64,000 nt of DNA from Lytechinus variegatus. Lineage: Eukaryota > Echinodermata > Echinoidea > Temnopleuroida > Toxopneustidae. Each line of letters starts with the position of its first letter. Position 1 is the first letter of the stretch. The translations under genes were made by a program, and so were the position numbers. The stretch lies in NCBI RefSeq assembly GCF_018143015.1, contig NC_054746.1, positions 37,542,830-37,606,829 on the forward strand, read 5' to 3'. Positions 58,401-64,000 of the stretch are shown here, one piece after another. Under the pieces are notes generated by a model. That model was not told the origin of the DNA. It saw only the letters and a program-made list of their open reading frames with translations, and made no database searches.

Positions 58401-58570
58401 GGGTGTTTCATAAAGCTATTCGTAAGTTAAGAGCGACTTTAAGAACGACTGGTGAACCTTTCTTGTTGATGGTTGATTCATTGGCAATGGTTTAGCGTGT
58501 ATATAAGAAAGAATCACCAGTCGTTCTTAAAGTCGCTCTTAACTTACAAACAGCTTTATGAAACAGCCCC
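58401..58570. mobile_element. Palindromic MITE with ~55-bp inverted repeats
   Basis: GGGTGTTTCATAAAGCTATT and AAGAGCGACTTTAAGAACGA lead to a GACTGGTGA centre-edge. The right arm CACCAGTCGTTCTTAAAGTC, GCTCTTAACTTAC and AGCTTTATGAAACAGCCC mirrors it with very few mismatches. The loop is about 60 bp. Non-coding, likely a recent insertion given arm identity. Confidence 0.85.
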
Positions 58571-60110
58571 CTGGTTTCACAGAATGGTTGAATAATAAGG
58601 GTTTAAAACTCTTGAATCAGTACACCATGTCTCAGCAACCTTTCACTGTCCCTTTTAGTGATACCCTCAAAATGGTCAAATATATTATTGCATTTCATGA
58701 ACAAACACAAACTTTGTAATTCTTTACTAAAACGTTCACAAGCAAAGTACCTTATATCAAAGATTGTGAATCAAGGATTTAAGGACAGGATATTTACTTG
58801 AGTGCAAATTATTGGAACATAATCAAATATTGAATTTTTATAAGGCTAATTTTGATCGCTCTGGTATGCAAATTATGATATTGGCACAGTGCTAACTCCA
58901 ACAAGCTTGTCCAATGTCCTTTTGCCATTATTCATGAGCTTTATAATTTGAATTGCGTTTTTACCAATATTACATAAATTACAAGTTGGTACTAAAAACT
59001 AGGATCCTGAAAAAAAAATCACAACAGTACAACGGTGTGCTGAGTCGAAGATTAAAGCCAAGTTAAGTAGCATGTTACAAATTCCATTGTTACACTTCAG
59101 AACCCATCAATGCTTTTTGCATAAATTACAAGAGATACAGCTTCTTCCTAACAACTCTCTGATTTGCATGAGGTTCCATGCAAAAAATTACAATCAGATG
59201 GTAATCTTTAAGTTTTTGTACAAGGTTCTGGGGGAAAAAATGGGGAGGGAGGGGGACTAAATCCCCTCACCCTCTGGTTCCGCAGCCCCTGAACCAATGA
59301 GTACTACTGATATACTGTAACTTGTAAGCTTGAAATACATGGAAAGGGAAAATGATCAGAGAATGATATAAACTAGCAGTTAAATTAATAGTCTCTGCAT
59401 CAGAGCTACATATTATGAAGCAGATCTGAACCATATTGTTGAATTCATTAATTTCAATTTACTTCTCTATGCCATCTATCCTGTGTTTAAATTGAACCAA
59501 ATAATCACATTATTTTAAAGACAAACATTGTACAGGGATATGTGAAAAATTGTGAGCAAGTGATTAAAAATTAGAAATTGAAAAAAAAATGACAGGAAAT
59601 CAATAAAGAATTTTGTTCCCAAATATTAACTCAGATTTGTCACTTTTGCATGGTCCTCTGCATGGATATCAAAATGACATAGTCACAATATAAACTGATA
59701 CGATAAAACTACAATGCATAATATACAATTTTCAGATATAATTTGTAAGATCAAGAACCAGTTCAAGAAAGTTAATACTGAGAATGGGGTCTATGAGAAT
59801 TATATTGTCTGTTCATATCATTATTGTGAAGATTTAGTGGAATCAACCAGTGGCATAGACTGCTTGATATACCAGTATGAGCACTTCAACATTAAGGTAC
59901 TTTCTCACAAATACCTAAAACACCTGGAGAATACATGATAAAGTTCTTTTGAGGTTTATCATACTTTCAAATGCCATACAAATTATTGTTAACCTCTTTA
60001 GGGGATAAGAATTTACCTTTACAAACTTATCACCTCTTATCATGATTCGCACACATATTTTGAATTATATGTCATGTACACTGTGGCAGTTAACATATAA
60101 TAGGTAGATA
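58571..60110. other. Intergenic, includes COX20 3' flank
   Basis: AT-rich. A G-run plus GGTTCCGCAGCCCCTG near 59.29 kb looks like one end of a G-run-ended MITE whose other end was not found. No other gene supported. Confidence 0.45.
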
Positions 60111-63100
60111 TCATCTCTCTGGTTTATATTGATGTGAAACTTCCCTAGGTTCAAGTCCTTGAAGCTCTCGAAACCTCCGCTGCTGGATGGTCATTTTTGC
60201 ACGGTTATATCTGCAGTAGGTGCTGCAAAACATAAACAAGTTGGGCTTAATAGCATTGGAGAAGACTGTTAAAAATTCAAATAAAAAAAACAATACCAAA
60301 AGTCTGAAACTAATATTTATCTTTGTGTTTCTCTTTGCTTTTTGACACAAATATTGTTGGAAGAAAAAGTTAAATTATACCTTGATGGAAAGCTCATGAG
60401 CTTGTAACACGATTTAAGTGTTACCAGAGTACTTACTGCTCTGAACACTTCAGTCTGTGAGCCTTGAAAATGGGCTCTATTGTGCCTCACACTGCCCCAA
60501 GTTTTCATAATATGTGCATTGTGTGTTGATTTTTTTTCTACTACTTTTTCGAAGACTAATATGTTGCTTTCAATTTTACCTCCATAATTGACAAACAAAG
60601 CATATGGATGCAGAAGATTCTGTTTTCAATCGTCTTCAACATATTCTTCACAAGACACTTTGAACTTGCTACCTGTAGCAACCAGAGAATGTATCTATTT
60701 TATCTTAAATATCATTTTTATTGTGACTGTTTACACAGCTTTTGAAATACATACATTTTCTTTTTTTTAATAGTAACTTTTCATAGAAGTAATCTATGTT
60801 TTTACAACATCAAAGACACCACAGTATATTGTGGAAACTTACAACGAGCTTAAGGTGACTGCAATGAATGATAGGACACCCATATCTGTTGAGCGCTTCA
60901 CACGGCCTAAAGTGAAAAATCATATAGAAAAGGTCATTTTGATGTGAAGTATTCAGATTTTTAATACCATCAGGTGGGAGGGATAAAGTTTAAACTTTGA
61001 ATATGACATTTTTGCCAAGAATCTGTAAAAATATAAAGCAAGTGGTGATATAATATTTGTAGAAGTCCATGAAGAGACAATGAACTGAGTGTAGAACTGA
61101 AATATTCTTTGGCAAAAGTTTCAAATGGCAGTTCCTATCCTTACAAACACATACACTCAAAATGCAAATTCCATTCCTACAAAATAGTTTATTTTCTAGC
61201 TTTTACTGCATTTTTTGCTAAATCTACGTTGTCAAGCAAAACAGTCTATTCAATTTAACACATTGAAAGAATTTAAAAATCTGAATAGATCTATAAATAT
61301 AAGACATGAACTTTGAATTCTTTTCGTTACATTTATTTCCATTCAGAAGGACTTTGGCACATTTATTTTTGATGTGATATCAATTTAATTAGGAAAGTAT
61401 GGATTACAGAAAGTTGAAAGTTCTTAAATTTTGCAGTGATTTTAATTTTTTGCTCATTTACTCTAATTCATTTCCATGTTACTATTTTCAGCCTGGACTC
61501 CTCCAAATACTTACTTGTAAATAGAAATGTAGCCAGCCCAACACCGAACCCTCCACCTATACCATATAGGAATGCAGTTCTCATGCACGGTACTCTATGG
61601 AACTCTCCTGTTACACGAGACAACCAAGATTCCTAGCGGGGAAAAGAAACCATTACAATTAGCTTGGCCATCTACTGCATAGTATAACATTTTCATGTAC
61701 AACACAAACATAAGTTGATAATATAGCTGGTAGGAGATTCCAGTTGACATCATTCAGAAACTGAAGGGGAATCCAACCCAAATTGAAAGTTGTTTTTAGA
61801 GGTAAAATAAAAATACAACAAATAGCTTAAAAAAATAAGAAAAGCAGAAGGTGAACAATATCAGACAAACAATATGAAGGAAGTTATGAATTTGATAAAT
61901 TGTCATCACTATAACCTGTAAAGACTTTAAATTGGCCACAATGGTGATGTCATAGTGATGGCAAAGGACTATTGTTCCATTTACTCCCATAAATGAAATA
62001 TCTGAAAAGCCTTTTTGTTTTCAACAATTTTACTTCAAATTATATTTTTCTTTCATAAGGACAAAAAATATGTTACCTGTGTCAGATCATTACTGCCCCT
62101 GGTATGGAGAATATGTAAAAAGGAGAAAACCATAAATCCCTGATAATTAAGTACATGGCCTTTGGTCCTACCTCTTATCCTATTTTTTTTTTACCAAGAT
62201 GCCCATTTGACATCTACAGTCTTAGCAATTTCAATATTACAACAGTCATAACTTTCTTGTTGCTTGCAATATTACAACAGTCATAACTTTCTTGTTGCTT
62301 GTCTGATTTCTTTCAAACTTAATAATTCAGCCATATATTTCTCCTGTCTCACATAACATTATACGACCAGTTTCCTTTTAAAACATTATGTTAGGATTTT
62401 TTCAAGTGGTTCATATATGATTTTCTGAATGATTCTGATAAGCAAACGTTTTTCATTGTTTTACTTTAAATACTTTGCATATGTTTCGTAGTGCAACATA
62501 TGTTCAAAGAAGTGTTAATAACTCTGTATGTTTTTGTTATGCAGGGGTCCCTTGTAAAACAGTATCACAATTACTGATGCAACTTACCTTTTGAATAAAC
62601 TGGAATGAACATTTAAAAAAAATGAAATCCCCCCTGAAAAAAAGACGGGGGAGGAGGATGACAAGTGATATTATCATCTAAGTGTTAATGGGTACTACAT
62701 AGGATGTGATCATCAAAGTTGTTGGCTGCCTTAGTATAAAGTCCCTAGTTTTCTGCATTATGGAAACTAGAAAAAATATCACCCAATTTGGGTTTGACAA
62801 CTTGCCATGCTTGCCACTCATACACCAAACTTCTGAATTAGTCACATTTTTAATAACTTTATAACCATCATTACAGAAATGTATGAATGTGATCGATGGT
62901 TCCATGATATTTGCTCTGGCAACAATTGCACCAAAGGAAAATCTGCACATGAAATCTAACAAAACCAAATAAACCCTAAGCTATTTCTGAACCAAAATTT
63001 TATTATGATCAGAACAGACCTAAGTAAACTCTAAATCCTATGCCCTCTCGCTCTGATATATTAAGAAAAGAGCAAAATTTGCAGTCTGAGCAAATGTTGT

Positions 63101-63522
63101 GTCCCCTGTGACATCCCGACTCGAAATGTGGACATATATATGCCAAAAGAAATTAAACACATAGGGAATAGAATCCCCAAGGACCTTGTGGGGGGGGGGG
63201 GTACTTGGATTATGAATGGATGGGGGTGTGAGGCTCGGGGCTTGTGGATAGGTACCCATGTCTAAGGATTTTTCTCAAAATACGTACCCATGCCTAAGGA
63301 TTTTCTTTAAAATATAGACCCATTTCCACACATCCCCACCACAAAACAAGGTAAAAGTGATTTTGTGTCTCGCCCACTTATGAAACTAACCAGAAATATG
63401 TTGATTTGTGAGGGCATGCAACGGAATTCTGACTGCAGCATAAGCTGCCCGTCCCCTAAGTCCATCTACCATCCAAGTTTGGTTGAAAAGTGACTTACAG
63501 AACTTGCGGAGTTATGCGTCAT
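60111..63522 (-). CDS. COX20: COX20, cytochrome c oxidase assembly protein (4 exons)
   Basis: Minus-strand coding exons 63522-63499, 61632-61515, 60906-60843 and 60222-60111 join in phase (0, 1, 2) at GT/AG sites to 105 residues; human COX20 is 118 from memory. Exon 1 encodes only MTHNSASS, ending at a GTAAGT donor. Exon 2 gives VPCMRTAFLYGIGGGFGVGL then ATFLFT, matching the human TPCARHSILYG...FLFTS block (first transmembrane helix). Exon 3 gives SRVKRSTDMGVLSFIAVTLS (second helix). Exon 4 gives TYCRYNRAKMTIQQRRFREL, matching human CRYNYAKQRIQER, and ends at YKPER. COX20 is a mitochondrial inner-membrane chaperone that stabilises newly made COX2 during complex IV assembly. No exon is longer than 118 bases, so a length-filtered gene search could miss it. 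Confidence 0.93.
61766..62330. repeat. Decayed palindromic-MITE-like segment in COX20 intron 1
   Basis: Starts near AAGGGGAATCCAACCCAAAT, with GATGTCATAGTGATGGCAAA inside and TCATAACTTTCTTGTTGCTT near the right. Phrasing resembles the TTAA-type palindromic families, but neither ends nor TTAA duplication can be fixed. Confidence 0.4.
62231..62303 (+). repeat. Direct duplication of ~37 bp
   Basis: CAATATTACAACAGTCATAA plus CTTTCTTGTTGCTTG occurs twice in immediate succession with no difference seen. Its exactness implies a recent slippage event. Confidence 0.8.
63240..63330 (+). repeat. Short repeats of ACCCATG.CTAAGGATTTT
   Basis: ACCCATGTCTAAGGATTTTT and ACCCATGCCTAAGGATTTTC occur in tandem, with a related TAGACCCATTTCC following. 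A further GACCCATGTCTAATGATT lies at the window end. They sit beside a G-run at 63190. Probably a degraded repeat. Confidence 0.45.
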
Positions 63523-63723
63523 TAGATTTGTGACAGACGACATTTGGATCCTCTACTCTCGCCTTCATCTCTGGTGGGTGAGACAAAAATTACATGTAGG
63601 CCTACTGTATATATATACTTGGATTCATCCCCAAGAAAAGTAAACAGAGTGCGTATCACAGCACACAAACCAATAAAGTGGCAAATTTTGAAGGCATCGT
63701 ACTTAAGACTAAGAGATACAGAA
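63523..63723 (-). promoter_or_regulatory. COX20 promoter / 5' UTR region
   Basis: The 200 bases upstream of the COX20 ATG have no obvious TATA box. The ATG is immediately preceded by TCACAAATCTA, with a TAA overlapping it. The 63724-63827 hairpin lies just beyond. Confidence 0.4.
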
Positions 63724-63827
63724 CCAGTCAACATTCTTTGACTACCTGTTTCACCAGAGATCCATAGATTTAGTGAACCGAATCTTTTGTTCTCTGGTGA
63801 AACAGGTAGTCAAATAATGGTGACTGG
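63724..63827. repeat. 104-bp hairpin with ~37-bp arms upstream of COX20
   Basis: CCAGTCA then TTTGACTACCTGTTTCACCA faces TGGTGAAACAGGTAGTCAAA then TGACTGG. The inner 23 bp are a perfect inverted pair, separated by a ~30-bp loop. It is about 200 bp upstream of the COX20 start codon and could be a small MITE or a structured promoter element. Confidence 0.75.
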
Positions 63828-64000
63828 AAGTGTATATTCCAATATAGATCTACAGCAGTGAGACACAAGTTTGTAAAATTGCATTTGCGCTCTTTTCAGT
63901 GGCCAACTGGCCACTAACAATGACATTTCTGGGGCTTTTCCTGGGGATTCTGTGTCTGTTTTGTTTTTCAGAAATGGACCCATGTCTAATGATTATTCAG

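Overview
This is a eukaryotic, AT-rich, intron- and repeat-dense window. It carries four spliced protein genes in a background of palindromic MITEs, tRNA-derived SINE pieces, LINE fragments, tandem arrays and foldback DNA. The repeat style (palindromic TTAA-target MITEs, elements with a core of ~153-bp tandem units, TACATGTA-rich spacers, minisatellites built on CGAAAACGAAATAAGG) suggests a marine deuterostome, most likely an echinoderm such as a sea urchin. That attribution is an inference from remembered repeat style, not from a database search.

Layout. 1-5.4 kb: CRE-bearing inverted repeat, small MITEs, and a ~4.2-kb element with inverted minisatellite arms that has split an older MITE copy. 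5.4-9.1 kb: low-complexity DNA and one tRNA-derived SINE. 9.1-11.9 kb: a large palindrome, each arm about six ~188-bp units. 13.9-14.3 kb: LINE C-terminal remnant. 16.3-19.3 kb (minus): ZC2HC1C-like gene with two C2HC fingers. 21.4-26.9 kb: block of G-run-ended DNA elements and tandem repeats carrying a recurrent GC-rich motif. 29.2-34.8 kb (plus): complete four-exon UDP-glycosyltransferase whose second intron is packed with mobile DNA. 35-42.2 kb: MITE, tandem-core element, LINE reverse-transcriptase remnant with a 9-bp-TSD insertion, RNase H LINE fragment, and a 1.5-kb hAT-like element with an 8-bp TSD. 42.4-54.2 kb (plus): complete seven-exon GPATCH11. 60.1-63.5 kb (minus): complete four-exon COX20, including a first exon with only 24 coding bases.

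The four genes serve unrelated roles (ER glucuronidation, a G-patch RNA-helicase cofactor, a mitochondrial complex IV chaperone, and a poorly understood C2HC finger protein), so no operon-like logic is expected. The most notable non-genic signals are the ~2.8-kb inverted satellite, whose arm identity falls toward its centre; the tandem-core elements, whose units carry clustered AGGTCA half-sites (two copies beside or inside the UGT gene); and several insertions whose target duplications can be read directly. No LTR retrovirus-like or Polinton-like copy was recognised.
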